From positions 62,976 to 126,975 of the forward strand of contig NTHE01000007.1 of assembly GCA_002551355.1 (NCBI GenBank): 64,000 nt of DNA, read 5' to 3'. A model generated the notes under the pieces. The model was given only the letters and a program-made list of their open reading frames with translations. It was not told the origin of the DNA and made no database searches. Both the position numbers and the translations under genes were made by a program. Source of the DNA: Streptomyces sp. man185 (GTDB lineage: Bacteria > Actinomycetota > Actinomycetes > Streptomycetales > Streptomycetaceae). This document shows positions 8,612 through 17,774 of this stretch, one piece after another (position 1 is the stretch's first letter; each line of letters begins with the position of its first letter).

Positions 8612-9469
8612 GTGACCTCAGTGACCGATGCGCCTCTCCCCGCCGTGACCCGGCTGATCGCCACCGACCTCGACGGCACCCTGCTGCGCGACGACAAGAC
8701 GCTGTCCGCGCGCACGGTCGCGGCCCTAGCGGCGGCCGAGGAGGCCGGCATCGAGGTCTTCTTCGTCACCGGCAGGCCGGCCCGCTGGATGGACGTCGTA
8801 CGGAACCACGTCCAGAGTCATGGCACGGCGATCTGCGCCAACGGCGCCGTGGTCACCGATCTGCGGACGGACGGCGACCTGCTCTCCGTACGGCCGCTGG
8901 ACCGCGACGCCTCCCTGCACGTCGTGCGCACGCTGCGGGAGGTGGCGCCCGGCACCTCCTTCGCCGTCGAGATGACCACCGGCATCAACTACGAACCGGC
9001 CTACCCGCCCTTCCACCTGGACCCGGGCGCCACGGTGGCCGTCGCCGAGAAGCTGCTGCACGAGGACGACCCGGGCGCCGGCGCGCCCGTGCTGAAGCTG
9101 CTGGCCCACCACACCGAGCTGGCGCCCGACGCGTTCCTCGGCCTGGCCCGTACGGCGGTCGGCGGCCGGGCCGCCGTCACCCGCTCCAGCCCCTCCGCGC
9201 TCCTGGAGGTGAGCGGGCTCGGCGTCTCCAAGGCCACCACGCTCGCCGCCTGCTGTGCCGAGCGCGGCATCACGGCCGCCGAGGTGGTCGCCTTCGGCGA
9301 CATGCCCAACGACGTCGAGATGCTCAGCTGGGCCGGGGCCTCCTTCGCGATGGGCAACGCCCATCCGGACGCGGTGGCCGCCGCCTCGGGCCGGACCGCC
9401 ACCAACGAGGAGGACGGGGTGGCCCTCGTCATCGAGCGGATCCTCGCCGCCCGCCCAGAGGATCGCTGA
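8612..9469 (+). CDS. HAD-superfamily hydrolase, Cof-like sugar phosphatase
   Basis: Cytoplasmic phosphatase of 285 aa. The nucleophile motif DLDGTLL begins at Asp19 with the second Asp at 21; VTGRPARW gives motif II, and FGDMPNDVEML with GNAHPDA gives motif IV, which binds Mg2+. The large C2-type cap between motifs II and III marks the Cof/YbjI subfamily, which dephosphorylates sugar phosphates or flavin-type substrates. The GTG at 8612 is the first start in frame with a short leader. It stands alone, divergent from the F420-type oxidoreductase gene and convergent with the histidine kinase gene. Confidence 0.9.
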   Translation: MTSVTDAPLPAVTRLIATDLDGTLLRDDKTLSARTVAALAAAEEAGIEVFFVTGRPARWMDVVRNHVQSHGTAICANGAVVTDLRTDGDLLSVRPLDRDASLHVVRTLREVAPGTSFAVEMTTGINYEPAYPPFHLDPGATVAVAEKLLHEDDPGAGAPVLKLLAHHTELAPDAFLGLARTAVGGRAAVTRSSPSALLEVSGLGVSKATTLAACCAERGITAAEVVAFGDMPNDVEMLSWAGASFAMGNAHPDAVAAASGRTATNEEDGVALVIERILAARPEDR

Positions 9470-9525
9470 AACCTTTCGGCACACCGGTCCGAGAACGACG
9501 TCCGGCCCCGCGGAGCCACCCGCCC

Positions 9526-11232
9526 TCACAGCGGCGCCTCCCACACCACCGTCGTACCGCCGCCGTCCTCACCGATCCCCGCCTCCAGCCGGCTCGACCC
9601 ACCCAGGGACTCGGCCCGGCGGGCCAGGTTGCGCAGCCCGCTGCGGCGGCCGCCCTCCGGGATGCCCACCCCGTCGTCGGCCACCGAGAGCCGTACCGCG
9701 CCCCGTCCGTCCGGCAGGGCCACCGTCGCGTCGACGACCACATCGATCAGTGACGCCTCAGCGTGCCGGAACGCGTTGGAGAGAGCCTCGCGCAGTGCGG
9801 CGACCAGGTTCTTGCCGGTCAGCTCGCCGACGAGCGCGTCCACCGGGCCCAAAAAGCGGTGCGAGGGCTTGAAGCCGAGCGGGACGGCCGCCATGTTGAT
9901 CTCCCGCAGTACGCGCGTACGCAGCCCCGAGGGGGCTTCGGCCGGCTCCTGCTGGAGCGCGAAGATGGCCGTACGGATCTCCTGGATCGTCACGTCCAGC
10001 TCGTCGACCGCCCGGCCGACACCGGTCTGCACCTCGGGCACCACCGATCTGCGCTGTGCGCTCTCCAGCATCATCCCGGTGGCGAACAGCCGCTGGATGA
10101 CCAGGTCGTGCAGGTCGCGGGCGATCCGGTCGCGGTCCTCGTACACCGCGAGCCGCTCCCGGTCCCGCTGTGCCTCGGCCATCATCAGGGCGAGCGCCGC
10201 CTGGGAGGCGAACTGCGTGGCGAGCGTCCGCTCGGCCTCCGTGAACGGGCGGGCGCCCCGGAGCCTGGGGGTGGCCAGCGCGCCGAGCACCCGCCCGCCG
10301 CTGTGGAGCGGCAGCATCATGCTGGGGCCGTACCGGCCGGCCAGTCTGGTGATCATCCGGCTGTCGGTGGCCACGTCGTCGATGAACACCGCCTCGCCCG
10401 CGAGGAGTTTCGTCACCACCGCGCTTCGGGGCGGGATGATCACACCGAGCGAGGACGAGGGGTCGTCGGACGATACGGCGACGATCTCCAGACCACCCGC
10501 CTCGGCGGGCAGCAGCACGATCCCGGCGGCGGCGTCGGCGAGTCGGCGGGCCTGTTCCGCCACCACGGACAGAGCCTCGTCGGCGTCCCCACCCGACAGG
10601 AGCGCCGTGGTGACCGCGACCGAACCGTCGATCCAGTGCTCCCGCTGCCGCGCCGCCTCGTACAGCCGGGCGTTGCCGATGGCGATCCCGGCCTCCGTGG
10701 CGAGTACCCGGACCATGTGGAGGTCGTAGTCGCTGAACTCCGCGCCGCCGTGCTTCTCGGTGAGGTAGAGGTTGCCGAAGATCTCCCCCTGGACCCGGAT
10801 GGGCACTCCCAGGAAGGACCGCATCCGGGGGTGCCCCGCCGGAAACCCGGCGGACCGCGGATCGGTGGACAGATCGGCCAGCCGGACCGGAGCGGGGTCG
10901 TGGATCAGCGCGCCGAGCAGACCCCGGTGACCGTCGGGCCGTCGCCCGATCTCCTCGGCCACCTCCTGCGAAACGCCGTGGGTGACGAAGTCCGAAAGCC
11001 CCTCGCCCAGCTCGTCGACGACGCCGATGGCCGCGTACCGGGCGTGGGCCAGCTCGGCGGCCGTCTCACAGATCCGGTCCAGGGTGGAGTGCAGTTCCAG
11101 TCCCGCGCCGACGGAACGCATCGCCTCCAGGAGCTGCGGCACCCGCGCGGTCAGCTCGGTGGACAGCCCCTGGAGGCTGCGGGTGGCCCGGGTCGCGGCG
11201 TCGAGGGAGTCCTTCGGGTCGGGCTCTGCCAT
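9526..11232 (-). CDS. GAF-domain sensor histidine kinase (DevS/NarL-partner type)
   Basis: Soluble two-component sensor of 568 aa. It has two tandem GAF domains (about residues 50-190 and 215-355), then a HisKA_3 dimerisation helix containing the phosphorylated His375 in ARDLHDLVIQRLF, and a HATPase domain with the N-box ALREALSNAFRHA and the G-box VADDGVGIPEGG. This arrangement matches DevS/DosT of mycobacteria, which sense oxygen or redox state through a haem GAF domain; I cannot confirm the haem ligand here. No response regulator is adjacent, so the partner is remote. It lies 112 bases beyond the 3' end of the cytochrome bd genes and in the same direction, so a respiratory signal is plausible but inferred. 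Confidence 0.92.
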   Translation of the reverse strand: MAEPDPKDSLDAATRATRSLQGLSTELTARVPQLLEAMRSVGAGLELHSTLDRICETAAELAHARYAAIGVVDELGEGLSDFVTHGVSQEVAEEIGRRPDGHRGLLGALIHDPAPVRLADLSTDPRSAGFPAGHPRMRSFLGVPIRVQGEIFGNLYLTEKHGGAEFSDYDLHMVRVLATEAGIAIGNARLYEAARQREHWIDGSVAVTTALLSGGDADEALSVVAEQARRLADAAAGIVLLPAEAGGLEIVAVSSDDPSSSLGVIIPPRSAVVTKLLAGEAVFIDDVATDSRMITRLAGRYGPSMMLPLHSGGRVLGALATPRLRGARPFTEAERTLATQFASQAALALMMAEAQRDRERLAVYEDRDRIARDLHDLVIQRLFATGMMLESAQRRSVVPEVQTGVGRAVDELDVTIQEIRTAIFALQQEPAEAPSGLRTRVLREINMAAVPLGFKPSHRFLGPVDALVGELTGKNLVAALREALSNAFRHAEASLIDVVVDATVALPDGRGAVRLSVADDGVGIPEGGRRSGLRNLARRAESLGGSSRLEAGIGEDGGGTTVVWEAPL

Positions 11233-11344
11233 GGCCCGAGCCTAGTTAGTGCCGATAGGGTGCGAAAGTCGGGAATGCGCGTGATGGCCGACCGGGCGGC
11301 GGACGGCCGCCGCCCGGTCGGTGTCCCTCACACCCCCGGCAGCC

Positions 11345-14300
11345 CTAGACCCCCGCCCCCACCGTCTCCCGTTCGCGTTCCAGCATGCGGCGCAGCGGAC
11401 CGTTCTCGGCGGCGAGTTCGGCGTACGCTCCGCGCTGCACGACCCGGCCCGCGTCCAGCACCAGCACCTCGTCGACCGCCTCCAGGCCGGTCAGCCGATG
11501 GGTGATCAGTACCGTCGCACAGCCCCGGGTCGCGTCCAGCAGATCGGCGGTGAGGGCGTCGGCGGTCGGCAGGTCGAGGTGTTCGGCCGGCTCGTCCAGC
11601 ACGAGTACGGGGAAGTCGGCGAGCAGGGCCCGGGCCAGGGCCAGGCGCTGGCGCTGGCCGCCGGAGAGCCGGGCGCCGTGCTCGCCCACCGGGGTGTCGA
11701 GGCCCTGCGGCAGGGCCAGCGCCCAGTCCAGGAGCCGGGCCCGGGAGAGCGCGTCGCGCAGTTCGGCGTCGGTCGCCCCGGGACGGGCCGGGCGAAGGTT
11801 CTCGCGGATCGTGCTGTCGAAGACGTGCGCGTCCTGGGCGCACAGCCCGACCGAGCGCCGGACCGTGTCCGACTCCAGCGCGGACGCCTCGACGCCATCG
11901 AGCGTGTACGTCCCCGACGAGGCGTCCAGGAAGCGCAGGAGGACCTGGGCGAGCGTCGTCTTGCCCGACCCAGAGGGGCCCACCACCGCGATGCGCCGTC
12001 CGGCCGTCAGCGTCAGGTCGAGCGAGGACAGCGCGTCGTGCTCGGCCCCCGGGTAGCGGGCGCTCAGCCCCCGCACTTCCAACGGGAAGGGGGAGGCCGG
12101 ACCGTCGGCGGGGACCGCGGGCTCCTGTACGGGTACGGGGGCGTCCAGCACCTCGAACACCCGCTCCGCGCTCCGGGCGACGCGCTGGCGGTACTGCACG
12201 GCGAGCGGCAGTCCGGCGACGGCCTCGAAGGCGGCGAGCGGGGTCAGCACCACCACGGCGAGCGCGACCCCGGACAGCCGGCCGTCGTGCACGGCGGGGA
12301 CGGCGACGGTCGCGGCGGCCACCACGGTGAGCCCGCAGACCAGGGCGGACAGGCCGCCGCCCAGTGCCGTCGCGGCGGCAGCGCGGGAGGCGATCCGGGT
12401 CAGCAGAGTGTCGGCCGCGCGCAACTGCGTCTGCCGGGCGGGCAGTGCTCCCGCGACGGTCAGTTCGGCGGTGCCGCCGAGGAGATCGGTGACCCGGGTG
12501 GCGAGGGTGGCCCGGGCGGGCGCGAGCTGACGTTCCGTACGGCGGGCGCAGGCGCCGCTGACGAGCGGAACGCCGACCCCGGCGACCAACAGGCCGACGG
12601 CCAGGATGACGCCCGCCTCCGGGAGCAGCCAGCCAGTGAACCCGACGGCCGCTGCCCCCACCACGACAGCGGTGCCGACGGGCAGCAGCCAGCGCAGCCA
12701 GTAGTCCTGGAGCGCGTCCACGTCGGCGACGAGTCGGGACAGCAGGTCTCCTCGGCGTGTGGTGCGCAGACCGGCGGGGGCGATGCGTTCGAGGCCCCGG
12801 TAGACGGAGACGCGCAGTCCGGCGAGGAGCTTCAGCACGGCATCGTGCGACACGAGCCGCTCGGCATAGCGGAAGACCGCCCGGCCGATGCCGAAGGCGC
12901 GGGTCGCGGTGACCGCCATCATCAAGTACATGACCGGCGGCTCTTCGGAAGCGCGGGAGATCAGCCAGCCGGAGACCGCCATGAGGCCTACGGCCGACCC
13001 GACCGCGAGGCTGCCCAGCAGCAGGGCCAGGGCCAGCTGTCCGCGCTGCGCCCCGGCGGACGCGCGGACCCGGGCGAGCACCCGTCCGGAGCGCGCGTCG
13101 GCCTCCCCCGGCTCCCCGTCGGCCGCGCGCAGTTCCTCCGCCCGGCGGGCGTCGAGGAGTTCACCCCCGGCGAGCGGCTGCGGGACGGCCGGTCCGGCCG
13201 CGCGGCCCACCGCCTCGATCGGGGAAGGGGATCCGGTACCCGTCTCCAGCGTCACCACCCGGTCGGCGACCGCCAGCAGCGCCGGGCGGTGCACCACCAG
13301 CAGCACGGTCCGCCCGGCGGCCAGCCTCCGTACGGCGTCGACGATGCCCGCCTCGCTCTCGCCGTCCAGGCTCGCGGTCGGCTCGTCGAGCAGCAGGAGC
13401 GGCCGGTCGGCGAGGAACGCCCGGGCGAGGGCGAGGCGCTGGCGCTGCCCTGCGGAGAGCCCGGCGCCGTCCTCGCCGAGCGCCGTCAGCATCCCGTCGG
13501 GCAGCGCCGCGACGAAGTCGTACGCGCCCGCGTCCCGCAGCGCCGCGAGGACCGCCTCGTCGTCGGCGTCGGGCCGGGCGAGGCGGACGTTCTCGGCGAT
13601 CGTGCCGGCGAAGAGGTGGGGGCGCTGGGGGACCCAGGCGATACGGCTCCGCCAGCGGTCCGGGTCCAGGTCGGCGAGGTCCCGGCCCCCGACCCGTACG
13701 CGCCCCTCGTCGGGCCGGGCGAAGCCCAGGATCACGTTCAGCAGGGTGGACTTGCCGACCCCGCTCGGGCCGACCAGGGCGACGGTCTCCCCCGGCTCCA
13801 CGGTGAGCGACGCGGCGTCCAGCGAAGGCTCGGTGCGGCCCTCGTGGCGTACGGTCACGTTCGCCAGCTCCAGGCGCAGCGTGTCCGGGACGTCCTCGGT
13901 GCCCGGGGCCCGGGGTTCGGTCTCCAGGACCGTGAAGATCTCCTCGGCGGCCGAGAGGCCCTCGGCCGCCGCGTGGTACTGCGCCCCGACCTGGCGGATC
14001 GGCAGATACGCCTCCGGGGCCAGGATCAGGACCACCAGGCCGGTGTAGAGGTCGAGTTCGCCGTGGACGAGCCGCATGCCGATCGTGACGGCGACGAGCG
14101 CCACCGACAGGGTCGCCAGGAGCTCCAGGGCGAACGAGGAGAGGAAGGCGATCCGCAGGGTGCGCAGGGTGGCCCGGCGGTAGTCGGAGGTGATCGTGCG
14201 GATCGATTCGGCCTGCGCCTTGGCCCGCCCGAAGACCTTCAGGGTCGGCAGCCCGGCGACGACGTCCAGGAAGTGCCCGGAGAGCCGGGACAGCAGCTGC

Positions 14301-14878
14301 CACTGCCGGTCCATCCGGGACTGGGTGGCCCAGCCGATCAGGATCATGAAGAGCGGGATGAGCGGCAGTGTGACGACGATGATCGCCGCCGACACCCAGT
14401 CCTCGGTGACGATCCGCGCGAGCACCGCCACGGGCACGACGACCGCGAGGCCGAGCTGCGGGAGGTAGCGCGCGAAGTAGTCGTCGAGCGCGTCGATCCC
14501 CCGGGTCGCCAGCGCGACCAGGGAACCCGTGCGCTGCCCGCTCAGCCAGTCGGGGCCCAGCCGCGCGGCCCTCTCCAGGAGCCGGCCGCGCAGTTCGGAC
14601 TTGACGGCCGCGCTGGCACGATGGGCGGCCAGCTCGGTGAGCCAGGCGACCAGGGCCCGCCCCAGCGCGACCGCCGCGAGCAGCAGAAGAGGGGTGCGCA
14701 GCGCGGTGACCGTGAGCCCGCCCTCGAAACCGCCCACCACGATCTCGGCGATGAGCATCGCCTGGGCGATCACCAACAGGGCTCCGACCAGGCCGAGAGC
14801 CACCACGGCCGCCAGGACGAAGCGGGTGGCCCGTGCGTGGTGGAGCAGACGCGGATCGATCGGTTTCACGTGAAACAT
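11345..14878 (-). CDS. cydCD: Fused CydD-CydC thiol exporter for cytochrome bd assembly
   Basis: Single polypeptide of 1177 aa joining both halves of the heterodimeric CydDC ABC exporter, which moves cysteine and glutathione-type thiols to the cell exterior and is needed to assemble cytochrome bd. First half: transmembrane domain about 15-320, Walker A GPSGVGKST 370-378, signature LSAGQ 474-478, Walker B 494-500. Second half: transmembrane domain about 610-900, Walker A GPSGSGKTT 967-975, signature LSGGQ 1071-1075, Walker B 1091-1097. I chose the ATG at 14878 (MFHVKPIDPR); its G is the first base of a parS site. An earlier GTG at 14932 falls inside a strong hairpin and is less likely. It is the last gene of the cydA-cydB-cydCD operon. 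Confidence 0.94.
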   Translation of the reverse strand: MFHVKPIDPRLLHHARATRFVLAAVVALGLVGALLVIAQAMLIAEIVVGGFEGGLTVTALRTPLLLLAAVALGRALVAWLTELAAHRASAAVKSELRGRLLERAARLGPDWLSGQRTGSLVALATRGIDALDDYFARYLPQLGLAVVVPVAVLARIVTEDWVSAAIIVVTLPLIPLFMILIGWATQSRMDRQWQLLSRLSGHFLDVVAGLPTLKVFGRAKAQAESIRTITSDYRRATLRTLRIAFLSSFALELLATLSVALVAVTIGMRLVHGELDLYTGLVVLILAPEAYLPIRQVGAQYHAAAEGLSAAEEIFTVLETEPRAPGTEDVPDTLRLELANVTVRHEGRTEPSLDAASLTVEPGETVALVGPSGVGKSTLLNVILGFARPDEGRVRVGGRDLADLDPDRWRSRIAWVPQRPHLFAGTIAENVRLARPDADDEAVLAALRDAGAYDFVAALPDGMLTALGEDGAGLSAGQRQRLALARAFLADRPLLLLDEPTASLDGESEAGIVDAVRRLAAGRTVLLVVHRPALLAVADRVVTLETGTGSPSPIEAVGRAAGPAVPQPLAGGELLDARRAEELRAADGEPGEADARSGRVLARVRASAGAQRGQLALALLLGSLAVGSAVGLMAVSGWLISRASEEPPVMYLMMAVTATRAFGIGRAVFRYAERLVSHDAVLKLLAGLRVSVYRGLERIAPAGLRTTRRGDLLSRLVADVDALQDYWLRWLLPVGTAVVVGAAAVGFTGWLLPEAGVILAVGLLVAGVGVPLVSGACARRTERQLAPARATLATRVTDLLGGTAELTVAGALPARQTQLRAADTLLTRIASRAAAATALGGGLSALVCGLTVVAAATVAVPAVHDGRLSGVALAVVVLTPLAAFEAVAGLPLAVQYRQRVARSAERVFEVLDAPVPVQEPAVPADGPASPFPLEVRGLSARYPGAEHDALSSLDLTLTAGRRIAVVGPSGSGKTTLAQVLLRFLDASSGTYTLDGVEASALESDTVRRSVGLCAQDAHVFDSTIRENLRPARPGATDAELRDALSRARLLDWALALPQGLDTPVGEHGARLSGGQRQRLALARALLADFPVLVLDEPAEHLDLPTADALTADLLDATRGCATVLITHRLTGLEAVDEVLVLDAGRVVQRGAYAELAAENGPLRRMLERERETVGAGV
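14863..14876. promoter_or_regulatory. parS site 1 (ParB-binding), inside the cydCD start
   Basis: Perfect 14-base palindrome GTTTCACGTGAAAC, the Streptomyces parS consensus. It overlaps the first codons of cydCD, so the site is read as the peptide FHVK. ParB nucleates on such sites to organise and segregate origin DNA. Confidence 0.93.
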
Positions 14879-14913
14879 CCCCCCGGCGGGGTCGGTGAGC
14901 TCTGCGGGATCGA

Positions 14914-14949
14914 GAGCTGCCGCGGGCCCCACGAGGCCCGCAGCAGCTC
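14914..14949. terminator. Strong hairpin between cydB and cydCD
   Basis: Inverted repeat with 15-base arms (14914-14928 and 14935-14949, one mismatch) and a 6-base loop, just after the cydB stop. It has no T-run. It could be a partial terminator or an RNA-processing element that lowers cydCD expression relative to cydAB. Confidence 0.6.
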
Positions 14950-14956
14950 ACTGGAA

Positions 14957-15958
14957 TCAGTGCGCGTCGGCGATGTGCTGGGTGCCGATGCGCTTGCGGA
15001 AGACCCAGTAGGTCCAGCCCTGATAGAGCAGCACGACGGGCGTGGCGATGCCCGCGCACCAAGTCATGATCTTGAGCGTGTAAGGGCTGGACGAGGCATT
15101 GGTGACCGTGAGGTTCCAGGCGTCGTTCAGCGAGGACGGCATGACGTTCGGGAAGAGCGTCAGGAAGAGCATCGCGACCGCCGCCGCGATCGTCACGCCC
15201 GAGAACGCGAACGACCAGCCCTCACGGCCCTTGGCGATGGCGCCGATCGCGGCCAGCAGCGCCACCACCGCCACGACCAGGGCCCCCAGGCTCCAGCCGT
15301 CACCGTTGTCGGCCTGGGTCCAGAGCAGGAAGCCCAGCGCGAGCACCGCGGTGACGGGTCCCAGCTTCAGCGCCAGGGCGCGGGCCCGGACCCGGATGTC
15401 GCCCGCCGTCTTGAGGCCGGCGAACACCGCCCCGTGGAAGGTGAAGAGGGTGAGCGTGACGAGGCCGCCGAGGATCGCGTACGGGTTGAGGAGATCCCAG
15501 AAATTACCGACGTACTCCATGTCCGCGTCGATCTTCACGCCCCGGACGATGTTCCCGAACGCCACGCCCCACAGCACCGCGGGGATCAGGGAGGTCCAGA
15601 AGATCGCGGTCTCCCAGTTCGTCTGCCACCGCTCCTCAGGCCGCTTGGCGCGGTACTCGAAGGCGACGCCGCGCACGATCAGGCAGAACAGGATGATCAG
15701 CAGCGGCAGATAGAAGCCCGAGAAGAGGGTGGCGTACCACTCGGGGAAGGCCGCGAAGGTCGCGCCGCCGGCACTGAGCAGCCAGACCTCGTTGCCGTCC
15801 CAGACGGGCCCGATCGTGTTGATCAGGACCCGGCGCTCCTTGCGGTCGCGGGCCAGCAGCCTGGTGAGGACCCCGATGCCGAAGTCGAATCCCTCCAGGA
15901 AGAAGTAGCCGGTCCAGAGGACGGCGATGAGCACGAACCAAACGTCGTGGAGTTCCAT
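14957..15958 (-). CDS. cydB: Cytochrome bd ubiquinol/menaquinol oxidase subunit II
   Basis: Membrane subunit of 333 aa, the partner of CydA in the high-affinity terminal oxidase that reduces oxygen to water without pumping protons. About eight or nine hydrophobic segments are visible. The N-terminus (WFVLIAVLWTGYFFLEGFDFGIG) and the motif GPVWDGNEVWL are diagnostic of CydB. The ATG at 15958 lies 16 bases after the cydA stop, indicating co-transcription. In Streptomyces the electron donor is menaquinol. Confidence 0.97.
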   Translation of the reverse strand: MELHDVWFVLIAVLWTGYFFLEGFDFGIGVLTRLLARDRKERRVLINTIGPVWDGNEVWLLSAGGATFAAFPEWYATLFSGFYLPLLIILFCLIVRGVAFEYRAKRPEERWQTNWETAIFWTSLIPAVLWGVAFGNIVRGVKIDADMEYVGNFWDLLNPYAILGGLVTLTLFTFHGAVFAGLKTAGDIRVRARALALKLGPVTAVLALGFLLWTQADNGDGWSLGALVVAVVALLAAIGAIAKGREGWSFAFSGVTIAAAVAMLFLTLFPNVMPSSLNDAWNLTVTNASSSPYTLKIMTWCAGIATPVVLLYQGWTYWVFRKRIGTQHIADAH

Positions 15959-15974
15959 CTCTCAGCTCCTGTGC

Positions 15975-17486
15975 TCAGTACGAGAAGGCCATCGGCCGGT
16001 CGGCGTCGTCTTCGTCGTGGCCGCCGATCTTCGTGGGCGGGTTGAGGTCGTCCTCGGTGAGTTCCGGCGGCCCGGCCTTGATGTACTTCACGAGCAGCTT
16101 CACCTCGATCACGGCGAGCACCGCGTAGAGCAGGGTGAAGACGATCATCGAGGTGATGACCTCGCCCTGCGAGACGCCGGGAGAGACCCCGGCCCGCGTC
16201 TCCAGCACTCCGTAGACCACCCACGGCTGGCGGCCCATCTCGGTGAAGATCCAGCCCCAGGAGTTGGCGATCAGCGGGAAGAGCAGCGTCCAGAGCGCGA
16301 CGAGCCAGTAGAGCTTGGTGAGCTTCGGGCTCAGCGCCTTGTTCCGGAAGAGGACCAGATGCGGCACCTCGTCCTCACCGGTCCGCAGCGCCGGTGGCAG
16401 CAGGAACTTCTTCCGGGTCAGCCAGAGCCCCAGCAGGCCGAGGCCGAAGGAGGCCATCCCGAAGCCGATCATCCACCGGAAGCTCCAGAACGCGACCGGG
16501 ATGTTGGGACGGTAGTCGCCGGGCCCGTACTTCTCCTGCGACTCCTTGTTGATGTCGTTGATGCCGGGGACATAGGAGTTCGGGTCGTTGTTGGCGAGGA
16601 AGGACAGTATCCCGGGGAGCGAGATCTCCACGGAGTTGTGGCCCTCGCTGACGTCCCCGTAGGCGAAGATCGAGAACGGTGCCCGCTCCTGACCGTCCCA
16701 CAGGGCCTCGGCGGCGGCCATCTTCATCGGCTGCTGCCGGAACATGACCTTGGCGAGGCTGTCGCCGCTGACGGCGGTGAGCAGTCCGGCGACCACGACG
16801 GTGATCAGCCCCAGCCGCAGCGAGGTCCGCATCACCGGGATGTGCTTCTTGCGCGCCAGGTGGAACGCGGCGATGCCGACCATGAAGGCCCCGCCGACCA
16901 GGAACGCCGCCGTGATGGTGTGGAAGAACTGGGTGACCGCGGTGTCCTGGGTGAGCACCCGCCAGAAGTCGGTGAGCTCGGCGCGGCCGCGCTCCTCGTT
17001 GATCCGGTAGCCGACCGGGTGCTGCATCCAGGAGTTGGCCGCCAGGATGAAGTAGGCGGAGAGAATCGTCCCGATCGAGACCATCCACATGCAGGCGAGG
17101 TGGATCCTCTTCGGCAGCTTGTCCCAGCCGAAGATCCACAGCCCGATGAAGGTGGACTCGAAGAAGAAGGCAATCAGCGCCTCGAAGGCGAGGGGCGCAC
17201 CGAAGACGTCGCCGACGAAGCGCGAGTAGTCGGACCAGTTCATGCCGAACTGGAACTCCTGGACGATGCCCGTGACCACGCCCATGGCGATGTTGATCAG
17301 GAACAGCTTGCCCCAGAACTTGGTCGCCCTGAGGTACTTCTCGTTCTCCGTCCGCACCCAGGCGGTCTGCAGGCCGGCAGTGAGCGCGGCGAGCGAGATC
17401 GTCAGGGGGACGAAGAGGAAGTGGTAGACGGTGGTGATGCCGAACTGCCATCGCGCCAGGGTCTCCGGCGCCAGAGCGAGGTCCAC
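15975..17486 (-). CDS. cydA: Cytochrome bd oxidase subunit I
   Basis: Haem-bearing subunit of 503 aa. The N-terminus ARWQFGITTVYHFLFVP carries His22, corresponding to a haem b595 ligand (E. coli His19), and the segment FFHTITAAFLVGG carries the residue matching E. coli His186, axial ligand of haem b558. GWIFTEMGRQPWVVYG near the C-terminus is a family signature. It starts at the GTG at 17486 behind a TAAGGAG ribosome site. It leads the cydA-cydB-cydCD operon, and a perfect Rex operator lies about 85 bases upstream, so transcription should rise when the NADH/NAD+ ratio increases, i.e. when oxygen is limiting. Confidence 0.97.
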   Translation of the reverse strand: MDLALAPETLARWQFGITTVYHFLFVPLTISLAALTAGLQTAWVRTENEKYLRATKFWGKLFLINIAMGVVTGIVQEFQFGMNWSDYSRFVGDVFGAPLAFEALIAFFFESTFIGLWIFGWDKLPKRIHLACMWMVSIGTILSAYFILAANSWMQHPVGYRINEERGRAELTDFWRVLTQDTAVTQFFHTITAAFLVGGAFMVGIAAFHLARKKHIPVMRTSLRLGLITVVVAGLLTAVSGDSLAKVMFRQQPMKMAAAEALWDGQERAPFSIFAYGDVSEGHNSVEISLPGILSFLANNDPNSYVPGINDINKESQEKYGPGDYRPNIPVAFWSFRWMIGFGMASFGLGLLGLWLTRKKFLLPPALRTGEDEVPHLVLFRNKALSPKLTKLYWLVALWTLLFPLIANSWGWIFTEMGRQPWVVYGVLETRAGVSPGVSQGEVITSMIVFTLLYAVLAVIEVKLLVKYIKAGPPELTEDDLNPPTKIGGHDEDDADRPMAFSY

Positions 17487-17571
17487 GTCGTCAGTCTCCT
17501 TACATCGCCGTGGTCACACCGGCACGATGCCCCTTTGATTCACCCGATTACGGGAGAAAGCAGGGCACGCT

Positions 17572-17587
17572 TGTGAACGCGTTCACA
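17572..17587. promoter_or_regulatory. Rex operator (ROP) of the cyd operon
   Basis: Perfect 16-base palindrome TGTGAACGCGTTCACA upstream of cydA. It matches the Rex operator defined for S. coelicolor cydABCD, where the NADH sensor Rex represses transcription until NADH accumulates. An additional half site TTCACA follows immediately at about 17588-17593. Confidence 0.93.
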
Positions 17588-17687
17588 TTCACAAGCAATT
17601 ATGGCGCACACACTTTCGGAGTCTTCGCCGGGGGTACCCCTTTTCGGCCCCGGCCCCTGCCATCGGGCCCCCGGCCCCACGCAAAGG

Positions 17688-17720
17688 GGCCCCGGACCTC
17701 GTCGATCGAGGTCCGGGGCC
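17688..17720. terminator. Terminator hairpin downstream of hisC
   Basis: Inverted repeat with two perfect 14-base arms (17688-17701 and 17707-17720) and a 5-base loop, without T-run, 54 bases beyond the hisC stop. It would separate hisC transcription from the cyd promoter. Confidence 0.75.
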
Positions 17721-17774
17721 ACCGGCCGTACAGGGTGCCGTCGCGCGCGGGAAGCCGCCTCGCGCGCCCGGCGG

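Noticed and set aside
11321..16045. 1574-codon open frame on the + strand opposite cydCD and cydB
   Set aside because: It is the high-GC antisense shadow of cydCD-cydB; composition is Gly/Arg/Gln-rich with no family features.
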